DNA from: Carnegiea gigantea
Lineage: Eukaryota > Streptophyta > Magnoliopsida > Caryophyllales > Cactaceae
Length of the DNA stretch: 64,000 bases
Direction of reading: 5' to 3'
NCBI GenBank assembly: GCA_029747015.1
Contig: JAKOGI010000052.1
Span: 1,367,501-1,431,500 of the forward strand
Positions 23,195 through 34,080 of this stretch are shown here, one piece after another. How positions within the stretch are numbered: the stretch's first letter is position 1; every line of letters starts with the position of its first letter. The notes beneath the pieces are model-generated. The model was not told where the DNA came from. It searched no databases and was given only the letters and a program-made list of their open reading frames with translations. The translations under genes were made by a program, and so were the position numbers.

Positions 23195-26100
23195 ATGTTA
23201 GACCCCGTAAGCACTGAAGTTGTGATTTCCCCTGAAGATCTGGCAGAGGCCTATTTGCTTCATCCTTCGGATCATCCAGGTTTGCTTATTGTTACTACTA
23301 TTTTTGATGGTAATAGTTTTGGTTCTTGGAAACGAGCTATGACAATTGCCTTGTCTACAAAAGCAAGTTGTATTTTGTTGATGGGAGTCTTTCTAGACCT
23401 TCTCTTAGTTCTCCTAATTTGAAGAAATGGTTGAAATGTAATGACATGGTGATGTCCTGGATACTGAATGTCTTAAGCAAGAACATAGCAGATAGCATTA
23501 TTTATGCTAAATCTGCTTGGCAAATGTGGGTGGCGTTGGAAGAGAGATTTGGTCAAGTTAATCCTACAAAATTGTATCATGTTCAAAAAGAGATGTGTAA
23601 TGTGAGTCAAGGAACAAGTGATATAGCCATTTATTTTACTAAGGTGAAAAGCTTGTGGGACGAATTAGACAATCTTGATGAGATTCCTGCCTATACTTGA
23701 ACCTCTGCTGAGAAAACACTTAAAAGGGAACAGAATAAGAAATTGTTGCAATTCTTGATTGGCTTGAATGATGAGTATAATATAGTTGGAGGCAACATTT
23801 TAATGATGAGCCCCTTGCCCTCGATAAGCCAAGTGTATTCTATGTTAATCCAAGAAGAGAAACAAAGGGAGATCAAGTCAACTGGCCATTTCCTTGCTGA
23901 TTCTGCATCACTTGCTGTTGACACCTACAAAACACAGTAGTTCAACAGGGGCAGAGTGGACAGAGGTGAGACAAGGAATGATAATTTTCAGAACAAGTAT
24001 CAAAGGATTGAAGGAAAGAAGTCCAGTCTTTCAGGTCTTTTTTGTAATTATTGCAAAAAGTCAGGGCATACTATTGATAAGTGTTAAAGGCTTCATGGTT
24101 TTCCACCTAACAATAGATTCAAGGGAGGAAGTATTAGGCAATAAATTGTCCTATTTTACGTGCCCTTTTTACTTAATTTTAGCTCGTATAGTAATGCAAT
24201 TTTTAGAGTTTTTTACTTGTTTTATTTGCTTTTGTAGGTAATAAACTTCAAATCGAGCAAACGTCGTGAAAAGGAGTGAAGAAGGGCAAAACGAGCAAAA
24301 GCCGGCAAAAAGGAACGATGGGGGGGCTGAGCCACCGTGCCAGAGAAGTGGCACGGTGGGACCATGCCACCTGGCACGGTGGGACCGTGCCACATGGCAT
24401 GGGTCATGCCTTCCCCCCTGTTCGTCGTTCACTCGATTTTTCTATTTAACCCTCCTTCAGGCGTTTTCGCTGGGGGTCGCTCGGGCTTCTCCTGGGGTGA
24501 TTTTTAGAGTAGTTTAGGTTAGATTTTAGCCAGTAAAAACCTCAATAGTAGGATTAGATTAGAATTGTAATTTGTATTTCGGGATTCAAGCTTGTGGATC
24601 TCCAATTCTTCAATCAATTCATGCATAAGTTTCTCTCTTTCTCCCTCTCTCTTTATTTCAGTTTTTTGTTCTTGTTTTGATTTTGTTAGTTTAATTCTTG
24701 TATTTGATCTGCTTAGTTTAAATGTTTAGTTTTTATTATGATTTTGTGTTTCCTTTAGTTTTTCATTCGTGCTAGTTTAGATTAATTCCTCTTTTGTTTA
24801 TGTTTATGTTCTTATTTGCTAGTTTATGTTTAGTTTAGGTCTTCATGTTTTCGTGCTATATTAGTCGTTAATCTTGGTTGATTGGATTGTGGCTAGCCTT
24901 GATGGCTAATTAACCTTGTTTAGGCGTCAACCCTACCTTGTTTATGCCTAGAGTTTAGAGTTTTCTTTCATACCCGCCAAGTGTTCGATAAAATACTTGA
25001 GAGAGCTTTCATCCGTATTTTGGGACAATCAACTTATGCTAAGAGGTGAGGTCGATTGTCTAGTGTGGGTAGAGAGAATAGTTGGGATTGGGACATGAAA
25101 ATAGTCTCGTCGCTAGCTAGATCAAGAGTTGTCAATCTTATAGTTCAGTTGAACTAATCCCATGAAAATAGGAGGTTAAAACAATTAGACTAGCTCATGA
25201 CCCTTGAAAGAGGGTTTGGGTGGTTTTAATGATGCAACCGACCATCTCTAAATACTAGCGTAACTTGAGAAGGTGAGGGCTTAACTTGATTACTTAATTC
25301 ATCTTAGGTCTAATCATAGTCCCTTTGTTTTCGCTTTAATAGTTTAGTTATATTTTCTCCCCCCTTCGATTTTGCCTAGTTCGATACGCTTTAGTTAACC
25401 CTGGCTGTTGGAAACACAACTCCTTGCGGACGACACCCCAAGTACTCAATAATACACCTTGCACTTGGGGTTTATAAATATGAAACTCTGCTTTTTCCTA
25501 ACAGGAAGGAGAACAACTGCTCTGGTGCATGCCAATGATCAAGATAATGATTATTTAACACCTACATTTGTTACTCAAAGGTCTCAGCCTCTTGTTCCAG
25601 GACTGACTTCAGAGTAGTCTTCACAGCTAATCGCTCTTCTGAAACATGTTCAGGTGTCTGGAACAGGTCTTGACATAGGTGAAACATCTCAAGGTCCTGA
25701 TTATGGTCCTACTTCAGCAGCTTTTACTATTCTAGTAGGTACAGACATAGCTCACCATAAAAGTTTGTGTTTATTATATTCTATATCAAATTGGGAGAAT
25801 ACTTGGATAATTGATACTGGGGCTAGTGACCATATGTGTCACAACAAGAGCTTGTTTATCAATCTTAAGGCCCTTGATAAGCCTTACAGAGTTACTTCAC
25901 TAGATGGAAAAGGTATCTCACAGTCACTTATAGTGGTTCTATCATGATCAACAATATTTTAACATTACATGGAGTTTTCTACATTCTTAGCTTCAGATAC
26001 AATCTTCTATCAATTAGCAAGTTATCCACTCAGCATAATTGTTATATTATCTTCATTCACAAGTATTGTGTCATGTAGGCCCCTTCAATGAGGAGGCCTC

Positions 26101-29037
26101 AGGTTCTTAGTGAGCTATATGGTGGACTTTATTTGCTGCAGTCCGGTCTCATGGCATCTCCAAAGTATGCAGATAGCATCAGTTCACACCTTCTTTCTCA
26201 AGATCATGGCAGCTTATAAGTTTTCTTTCCAGAAACTCATAGTCATGCTTGGAGTACAAATATGTGTAGTGAAGATGTTTGGCATGCCAGACTTGGCCAT
26301 TTACCTTTCTCAAAGTTGTAGAAATTGGGATTATTGACTGACAAAGCTTCTATTGATTCAACAAACCAGTGTTCCATTTGCTCAAAGGCAAGACAACATA
26401 GGCTCCCTTTTTCTCACAATCAAATTCATTCTACTCATATATTTGAGCTTGTACACATTGATTTATGGGGCCCTTATAGAGTTCAAACTCACAATGGTTA
26501 TGGATATTCTAACTATAGTAGATGACTCTAGTAGAACAACTTGGACACATCTTTTGGCAACAAAAAGCAATGCTATGCATTTGATCAAAGCTTTTGTTGA
26601 GATGGCTTTTACTCAGTTTAGTGTTAGGGTCAAGACCATAAGGTCTGATAATGCCCTCGAGTTAGGACTCAACAAGGAAACCACAACATATTTTTTGTCT
26701 AAGGGTATTGTTTATCAGACAAGTTGTGTGGGAACTCCACAACAAAATGGAATTATTAAGCGCAAACATAAACATTTAGTTGAAACATCCAGGGCACTAT
26801 TGTTCCATTTTGGCTTGCCTATGAAGTTCTAGGGAGAGTGTGTATTGACAACAACATATCTTATAAATAGGTTTTCTTCCAAGGTTCTTAAAGGCTTGAG
26901 TCCCTATCATATCCTGTTTGGCCAAGCACCAAGTTATGAACATCTCAGAGTTTTTGGTAGTCTTTGTTATGTTGCTATTTTAAAAGCTGGAAGAGATAAG
27001 TTTCAAACAAGGGCAGTTCCTTGCATATTTTTGGGGTATTCCTTTGGTTAAAAGGCCTATAAATTACTCAATCTTGAGACACATCAAATATTCACATCTA
27101 CAGATGTTATCTTTCATGAGAAAATTCTCTCCTATCAACTTATGGCTACAGATAAGTCTTACTTCTTTCCTTCTTCCAAGACTATTAATACTCATGCGCT
27201 TGAGGATTATCAATTCCAAATTCCCTCTACTGCTGCCTCAGACATTAATTCACAAAGTAATTCTAGTTCTGAGAATTCCTTGCAAAATTCCTCTGGTCTT
27301 CAGAACTCTTTGCAGAGTCCATAAGAGGAAGTTGTTCAGTCACTGCGAAGCATTGGTTCTTTGCAGCTAAGAAGATCTACTAGAGAGCATAAACAGCCTT
27401 CCTATCTATCAGATTACATTTGCAGCAATGTTATGACCCAACAAAATCCTCCAAACCAAATTTGCTACCCTCACACAGTCACCTCCATTTGTTGCAATGT
27501 TATTACCACCAATGTTAATGGTCTGTCCTCTATTCCCTTTATATCAAAATCTTACAGTAAGCCTTTGTCCTATGAAGACGCAGCCATCAGGCCAGAATGG
27601 GAGGCAGCCATGTAGAAAGAATTTGATGCATTAAAGGCCAATAATACCTGGGATTTAGTACCATTACTAGATGGAAAGAAACCCATAAGTTACAAATAGG
27701 TCTACAAAATTAAATATAAAGCTGATGGCATCTAGAGAGGTGTAAAGCTAGGCAGGTCATCAGAGGATTTACTCAAAAAGAAGGTGTGAATTACATAGAG
27801 ACTTTTTCCCTTGTGGTTGAGATGACCACTATTAGGAGCTCAATTGCTACTACAGTCAAGAAGAAATGAGTTCTCTATCAACTTGATGTTAATAATGCCT
27901 TCCTTCATGGTGATTTGGATGAAGACATTTACATAAAACCTCCACCAGGGCTTCATGTTCCTTCCCCTAACACTGTCTGCAAACTGAAAAAATCTTTATA
28001 TGGGCTTAAGCAAGCTTCAAGACAATGGTATGCCAAGCTATCAGATACCCTTAGAAGCCTTGGTTCTCAACATTCCAAAAATGATTGCTCTCTATTCTTT
28101 AAGCAACAAGATCAGTCTTTGGTACTGTTGGTAGTTTATGTAGATGACATTGTGGTGACAGGAAGCGATCCTCAGGAGATTACAGCTTTGAAGTCCTTTT
28201 TGGATGGTCAGTTCAAAATCAAGAACCTGGGAGAGCTTAATTATTTCCTAGGAATGGAAATTGTAAAGCTTCCCACAAGCACGACTTTGACCTAAAGAAA
28301 ATTTGCCATGGACATACTAAAGGAATTTCAATGTGATACTGTACCAGCTACTACATGCCCTTTGGGACCTTTGTCTAAAACACAACCTCCTGAAGATAGT
28401 CCTGCAGATCCTACCACTTACAGAAAGTTGGTAGGCAAGCTGAATTATCTTACAAATACTAGGCCAGATATTGCATTTTCAATTCAATATCTGAGTCGCC
28501 TTCTACAATCTCTAACAAAATCCAACATGACAACAGCAGTGCACACTCTTAGATACATCAAAAGAGATTCTTCCCAGGGCTTGTTTTTTCAATAACAAAC
28601 CAGATTACAGTCTTGCAGCGTATTGTGATTCTGACTGGGCTTAGTGTCCTTGCACTAGAAGGTCTGTGAGTGGTTTCTTTATAATGCTAGGGGGCAGTCC
28701 CATTTCCTGGAAGTCAAAGAAACAACCCACTGTGGCTTTATCCTCTACAGAGGCTGAATACAGATTAATGCGAGCTGTTACAGCAGAGCTTTCTTGGCTT
28801 ACCAGGATTTTATCTGAGATGCAAGTTCCTGCTATCTTGCCTTTTCCAGTAAAATGTGATAGTTTAGCAGTTATATACATTGCCAAAAATCACGTGTTCC
28901 ATGAGAGAACAAAGCATATTGAACTAGACCGTCACTTTATGCGAGAAAAACTTCATGAAGGTTTAATATCTCTTTCTCATACAAAAACCACATCACAGTT
29001 GGCAGATTTGTTCACAAAATCCCTTCCTGGTGTGTAA
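23195..29037 (+). pseudogene. copia gag-pol polyprotein, broken
   Basis: The start ATG is at 23195. Gag contains LLHPSDHPG and [12 protein letters not shown], and a CCHC knuckle (24043-24087; CNYCKKSGHTIDKC) followed at once by a stop. A solo LTR splits gag just after. Downstream come protease (DTGASDHM, about 25815), GAG-pre-integrase (CSICSKARQHRLPF), integrase (HIDLWGPY, RSDNALELG, GTPQQNGIIKRKH), reverse transcriptase (YGLKQASRQWYAKL, YVDDIVVTGSDP near 28138) and RNase H ([33 protein letters not shown]). The frame changes near 23340, 23740, 26340 and 28300. Stops occur at 23698, 23938, 25616, 26521, 26830, 27613, 28293 and elsewhere. It once supplied capsid and replication enzymes but cannot now. 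Confidence 0.93.
24132..25503. mobile_element. Solo LTR, Ty3/gypsy-like family, inside copia gag
   Basis: The 1372-bp unit begins TATTAGG and ends CCTAACA, with an exact 5-bp TSD GGAAG at 24127-24131 and 25504-25508. The start is probably a mutated TGTTAGG, the perfect inverse of the end. It has no internal coding region. It aligns along its length with 47720-49107; shared blocks include CAACTCCTTG, GGACGACAC and CCTTGCACTTGGGG near the right end. A GC-rich palindromic island (about 24310-24415) stands out. The gypsy assignment is inferred from LTR size and style. Confidence 0.88.
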
Positions 29038-29099
29038 CATCACAACCTTCTCAGCAAGTTGGGGGTTTGCTCACACACACCCTCCAACTTGAGGGGGGG

Positions 29100-29357
29100 T
29101 GTTGGAGATAGTTAGAAGTAAACTAGAAGTTAGTTAAGTTTATTATAACAGTCCAGCCAACTCAGCACAAGTTGTTAGAGGTTGTTAGACTTTTCTGTTT
29201 TCTAGCAAATACTCTTGTATATATGTATTAGCTTTGTACACTCTAAAATTAATTCGATTGCATTCATCAACAATATTCTAGAGAGAGATTCCTTTCCATT
29301 CCTCATCTCTTCTTCTTCAGATTCAGTTCTTCATTCAAGAAACTCTCAAGATTAACA
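29100..29357 (+). repeat. 3' LTR of the copia element
   Basis: 258 bp, same length as the 5' LTR. It ends in canonical CA and is followed by TSD GATAT. Confidence 0.95.
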
Positions 29358-29362
29358 GATAT

Positions 29363-30792
29363 AAATAATATCTTCCAGTTGTTAAAAATATGTCTGCGTT
29401 AAATGTTTGTGAAGGAAGTGATATTAAAGTAGTTTTTTTTTTAAGAAAAAAGGACAATTTCATTAACCGTCGTTGTAGCATCTGACATCTACGATGTAAC
29501 TTCGATGAAAACAGATACAATTTTTGCCAAAATGAAATCCTAACTCTGTGATACATAACTTTAAATTGCTATATCTCAACAATAAAGTCTGGGAAAGAGA
29601 TCCATATATCCAACGTTTTGTTCATTTGATTGTAAACATGCTGACCCAATGAAGGATGCGTAGAGGAGATATCACTTTGATAAGTAAAACTGTACTTGAA
29701 TTGTCGAACACCATTGAAGAGCCTTCTTGCAACTTTCAGATGAATCGAAGCATCCCAAAAGAACCCAACAAAACAATAAGAAACCAACACGACCACAACA
29801 TAAAATAAAACTCCTATGAGATTGCAAAGATTAGATCGATATTGACATATGCAAATCTCACAATTGAGGAGACAAATTAACCTAGTAAAGGAGAAAAATG
29901 GCCAACTAGAACATTTAAAAGGAACGACCACAAAATGATCATTCCCGGGCCCACATAGTGCCGTTCAAGGAGAGAAGAAAGTGATCCAAGGGCTTTAATG
30001 GTGGTTTGTGCGCGCCCAGGAGGGTCTATGCATGATATTATGCAGAAATATTTAGTTAAATTAGAAATGCTATCAACTAACTGACCAATTATCTATTACC
30101 TAAACTGCTGTTTAATACCTAAATAGCCAATTTTATCGGACAAAATCATTATTTATAATATTACTCACTTACAAACACTCATTATTTGTGAGCACACAAC
30201 AAAGAAGACGTGAAGAATTTGGCCTGTCAAAACAGCAGTTGGATGGTGGTGGTGATGGTTTTGTTTTGCAGCCTCCTGTCCATGGGAAGTGAAGATCGAT
30301 TGCTTTGGTTTATATTGTTCTCTAAGAAATCTTATTTTATCTAAATCATATATAATCTTATTTTATTTTATTCTTTTGACGTATTCCATGACTTCATAAT
30401 TGATAGATTTCATCGTATCAACGTCAACGAAACGGTAAGCATTGCATAAAAATAAATAGATTTGTTTCGAATTGAGCTCATCAATGACTTTGTCACGAGC
30501 CAATTATAGTCTTAGTCTTACAAAACGACAAGTTTTGCATGATGGGCAAATTTTGTTTCTATCTACTTAATCTAAAATTTTAGCTAGTTTGTGATCATCT
30601 AGAACCCACCCGAACTCATCCATTTGTATTTTTATTTTTTGATTTATTGTCCTCCCTTGAAAAGATAATGATGTGTTACTAGTTTCTAAATGTAGAACAT
30701 CTTCCTGGTTTCTAACTGTAGAACAATGTATGGATGATTTTACATTTTTAGTTAAAATATTTTATTTTTAAATAATTTTTCAAAATAATAAT
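29363..30792. other. Intergenic DNA, no recognised gene
   Basis: A 120-codon minus-strand frame (29931-29569) has a hydrophobic stretch but no family I recognise and no clear gene structure. A fragment like the 21676 MITE right end (GAAATGCTATCAACTAACTG) lies near 30065-30150. Confidence 0.4.
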
Positions 30793-31665
30793 CAGTGTGG
30801 GTATGACTTGTATAAAATTCAGAGATATTCAGATATAGACAATTTTGTCTTTGTCGGCATCGCTGTCTGTAGAGATTACCTATTTCAAGAGATCTACAAA
30901 AAGATTTTTAGGGAAAAACATTTTAGAGTTGAAAATATTTTGACACAAATGAGCGGCAACAAAAATAAAAACTAAAATCCATTAACATTATATAAGTAAT
31001 AAAGATAAGTATTGTACATCAAGTAACACTGGGTTAGATAATAACAGTCTATATCAAGATCAAAATATTACTAGCACACATAAGTACGAGTAACACAAGA
31101 TAAGTAATAGCCACAACCAAGCATCAACATTCCCTATGCACTCAAGAACTAAAGGAAGGACGAAGGACTAGTAGATCTATAACCTTAATCCAAGACCCCT
31201 ATAGACTCTTATCCTAAGTCATATCATCTGTTAGTCCTAAATTATTTTAGTCGGGTATGATTACTCTGTTCTAACCCCTTCTTAGGTCTACCTCGATCTC
31301 TTCTATACTTTGGAAGGTCAATCTTTTCACGTGTCCTTGCTTCTGCATCTATACTCCTTCTCCTCACATGACTAAACCATTTAAGTGTAGCATCTTTTAA
31401 TCTGATCCTCTATGAGTGCCACTCTCACTTCGTCTTGAATCACTTCATTTCTGATCTCATCCAATCTCGTATGACCAAACATCCAACGAATCATCCTCAT
31501 CTCTGCAATTATATATCACTGTCTGCACTTGAGGCTTCTCAATTGACCAACACTAAGCACTGTACAATAAAGTTGGTCTAGTAACTATACCACAATTCCC
31601 CTTTAGTCCTAGTGGGCTCTTGTTCTCGCACAACTTTTTTGAAGTTTATCGTACAACACTTCTAA
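30793..31665 (-). pseudogene. RTE LINE fragment (3' part), degenerate
   Basis: The left boundary starts with CAGTGTGGGTATGACTTG, matching the RTE 3' end at 50185. The plus strand from about 31270 to 31520 carries TTAGGTCTACCTC, then CTTCTCCTCACATGAC and TAAACCATTTAAGTG. These are complements of the RTE C-terminal region that at 50602-50931 encodes LRWFGHVKRRS. No open frame survives. It is older and more diverged than the 50-kb copy. Confidence 0.7.
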
Positions 31666-31739
31666 AGCATTCTTCTGTATAACTTTATCATCCTACTTTT
31701 ATTGGTTGGTTATCATCCTAATAAGTCAACACTGTACAT

Positions 31740-32122
31740 GAGGATATAGGGTTGTTGTTCTCTTGGAATTGGCCTATCTGTAGGCAGAGATATCTGTAAA
31801 AGTAAAGTTACCTATATTTGTATCTTCACAAACCCGCCGACAGAAGGACCCACACTAAGAGTTGTTCTGTCGAAGATGTGTTGGCCGGATGGCCAACACT
31901 TCCACTCTCCTCCTCCCCCACCCAGGTTCGAACCTGGGGGGGCGCAATTTCTGTCTTGTGCAGAATTGTGTGGGAGGATGTGGTCCTGGACTCTATCCTG
32001 GGCTTTGAAATCCCCTTGTCCCTAGCCTGTTACAGGTCCACTGGGTATTCTCTAAGATAGGGACCCGTGGGTTGGATCCGCTTACCATTGTAAAAAAACA
32101 CTAAGAGTTGTTGTTGTTAGAT
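31740..32122 (+). repeat. RTE LINE 3' tail fragment, split by a SINE
   Basis: Plus-oriented tail. GGCAGAGATATCTGTAAAAG, GTTACCTATATTTGTATCTTC and AAGGACCCACACTAAGAG are followed, after the SINE, by GTTGTTGTTAG. This matches the complement of the RTE 3' end at 50185-50300 and ends in the expected GTT repeats. Confidence 0.65.
31867..32097 (+). mobile_element. tRNA-derived SINE, copy 1
   Basis: A 231-bp body is flanked by an exact 15-bp TSD, ACACTAAGAGTTGTT (31852-31866 and 32098-32112). A B box, GGTTCGAACCTG, lies near 31925 and an A-box-like TTGGCCGGATGGCC near 31880. The 3' half (TAAGATAGGGACCCGTGG, GGATCCGCTTACC) matches copy 2, and the end is A-rich. It inserted in the RTE tail. Confidence 0.85.
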
Positions 32123-32600
32123 ATAGAATCCCAAATGTGCCTATAATTTACGAGGTGAACACTATACTATTTAAAGCATACTTGTGCAAAATAATTGCCG
32201 ATTATAATAATTCATTCAAATTATAATAACAAAGGTTTCTTAGCTTGGGCATGAACAAAACCAAGAAATATGTTTTCCATTCTGTTGATATTGTCGATTT
32301 CCTCTCCTCAATCCTCAAAAAGAAACATAAACAAGGAGACAAGATTGTGGTGGTGGACAAGTAGAACCATATTCTGCTTTCTAACCCGGCATTATTAATT
32401 TGTTTTGATTCCATGCTTGACTTCGGTCAGAGTCACAAATTTGTCAAGTAGCTAGGAGTCTGTAGACACGAAGAGCGATCGTGAGCAGCGACAAGGACAC
32501 ATTCACAGTGTCTGATCTATTACAATTTTCTCTGATAATAATGGAGAAATTTACTGCCGATTAATCTTTCTTCTTTTTTGCAAAAAAAAAAAAAGGATGG
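32123..32600. other. Intergenic DNA, no gene
   Basis: AT-rich, with no motif recognised. Confidence 0.4.
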
Positions 32601-32608
32601 GTTAGGGG

Positions 32609-32852
32609 TAGAGCTGGGTAACGGGTCGGTTCGGGTTGATCCATTTAATAAACTAGTTAATTTTGTGTCAGCCTTGCAAATAGTTTAAATCTACTCAAAC
32701 TTGAAAGATAACATGTTTTCAAACTCAACGGTCAAATTGTGTCGACTTCGGGCTTTTATCGGTTCGGTTCATGTCGGATTCAGGTTTTTGTCAATCACTT
32801 TAGGTCGGGTTTAGTTCGGGTTATTGTGTCGGATTAGACTTTTCTAACTCTA
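32609..32852. mobile_element. hAT-like non-autonomous element, short copy
   Basis: The 244-bp element has an exact 8-bp TSD, GTTAGGGG (32601-32608 and 32853-32860). The ends TAGAGCTGGGTAA and inverted TAGAGTTAGAAAAG are imperfect TIRs. The interior is rich in TCGGGTT motifs, and no transposase is encoded. An 8-bp TSD with TAGAG-type TIRs is typical of the hAT superfamily. Confidence 0.82.
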
Positions 32853-33481
32853 GTTAGGGGATACAAATTACATGACATCTGTAATAACATATGATAATTT
32901 GTTTTAATTTTTTAAAACTATAAGGTATTTTTATGGTATTACCTTTTAAGAGGACTAGCTGCCCCAAAATGTGTAATGTCATTGAGCAGATAAATTCGGA
33001 TCTATAATATAGGTTAAAGCATGGCAGGCAAGATATGCTCAAGAGCAATCAAATAGATGAACATTACTCATGTCTCACATTCTCACATGGTTTTATGGTG
33101 TACAGTTCCATCTCGTGATTTTTCTACCACATTATTAAGTGATGACAAACTTAGGGAAAATTTTTATAGAAGGGAAGGGCTCTTTCTAGGGTTTGTTTTT
33201 TTTTTTTTTTGGGGGGGGGGGGGCGGTTGTTTCAATTTATAGAATTCGTGGGCCTGTGATTCCGACCCCCAATTGTTAGTCCTGATTTAGGATTCGTTTT
33301 TTAGACTTTATGGGCCTCTGAGTCAAGAGCCCAACTTTTGCTTCCGATCTAGGCCACTAAATCGTTTTGGAGGGAGGTGACTGGGGTATCTTACATTTTG
33401 CCGGTCCATTTAAAAAAAAAAAAAAAACAAAATGCAACCAAAATAGTGGACACAGCACCCTTATTATGGACAAGGTCTTGC

Positions 33482-33720
33482 CGCCAAGAGTTCTTAGCTC
33501 AAGTGGCATTGGGGTAGCCTTTCAAATTGGAGGTCTTAGGATCGAATATCATGACTTGCAATTCTCTTTGATGTAGAGATGTGCAGGACAACCAATCAAG
33601 CTTAATAAGCTTTGGGTATTGTGGGTTAGTCTCATCCCCCTCCCCTGCCTGTATAAAGGCTGTTGGGTTACCCTGAGATAGAAGCCCAGTGGATCGGCAT
33701 ACTTACCTTTCATATATATT
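33482..33720 (+). mobile_element. tRNA-derived SINE, copy 2
   Basis: The 239-bp body is flanked by GACAAGGTCTTGC (33469-33481) and GACGAGGTCTTGC (33721-33733), 12 of 13 identical. A box TTAGCTCAAGTGGCATT is close to the tRNA consensus; the B-box-like GGTCTTAGGATCGAATATC follows. The 3' half (TACCCTGAGATAGAAGCCC, GGATCGGCATACTTACC) is shared with copy 1. Confidence 0.85.
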
Positions 33721-33761
33721 GACGAGGTCTTGCTCGCAACCAATCCAATTCCCACCTCAAT

Positions 33762-33762
<1 letters not shown>

Positions 33763-33824
<62 letters not shown>
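33763..33824. repeat. AT microsatellite
   Basis: About 30 AT units just downstream of SINE copy 2. Confidence 0.95.
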
Positions 33825-33826
<2 letters not shown>

Positions 33827-34080
33827 GAGTGAGAAAGTGTTCTTGTGAATACGTACGTGTTTCGCATGATTTTGGTTGCTTTTTTTTATGTGAATCAGAG
33901 TTTATAGTTTGATTTTCAATGTTTAGACTTTTCATTTGTTGTTATTTCATTTTGGTGCTAATGTGAGTTTGGATTGTTGATTCGCTCTTAAAGTTTGTTG
34001 ATTTCGATAGTTCTAACCTAAAATTGATTTGATTTTTATAAGATGACTCTTGACCTGCTATTTCAACAAATTTTGGTGGC
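33825..34080. other. Intergenic DNA, no gene
   Basis: Nothing recognised. Confidence 0.35.

Larger units (their letters stand above)
22777..29357 (+). mobile_element. Ty1/copia LTR retrotransposon with both LTRs
   Basis: Two 258-bp LTRs (22777-23034 and 29100-29357) begin TGTTGGAGATAG and end ATTAACG or ATTAACA. A 5-bp TSD, GATAT, flanks them (22772-22776 and 29358-29362). The primer-binding site TGGTATCAGAGCC (23035-23047) matches the initiator Met tRNA 3' end. A polypurine tract, GAGGGGGGG, precedes the 3' LTR. The order gag, protease, integrase, RT, RNase H defines copia. Without the nested solo LTR it would be about 5204 bp. Stops and frameshifts are numerous. Confidence 0.96.

Noticed and set aside
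29569..29931. A 120-codon minus-strand frame with a hydrophobic stretch
   Set aside because: No family recognised, no promoter or exon structure, and AT-rich intergenic setting next to a retrotransposon. Kept only as a remark.
31915..31945. Possible tRNA gene (GGTTCGAACC)
   Set aside because: Only Pol III boxes are present. There is no cloverleaf, and TSDs plus a shared 3' half make it a SINE.
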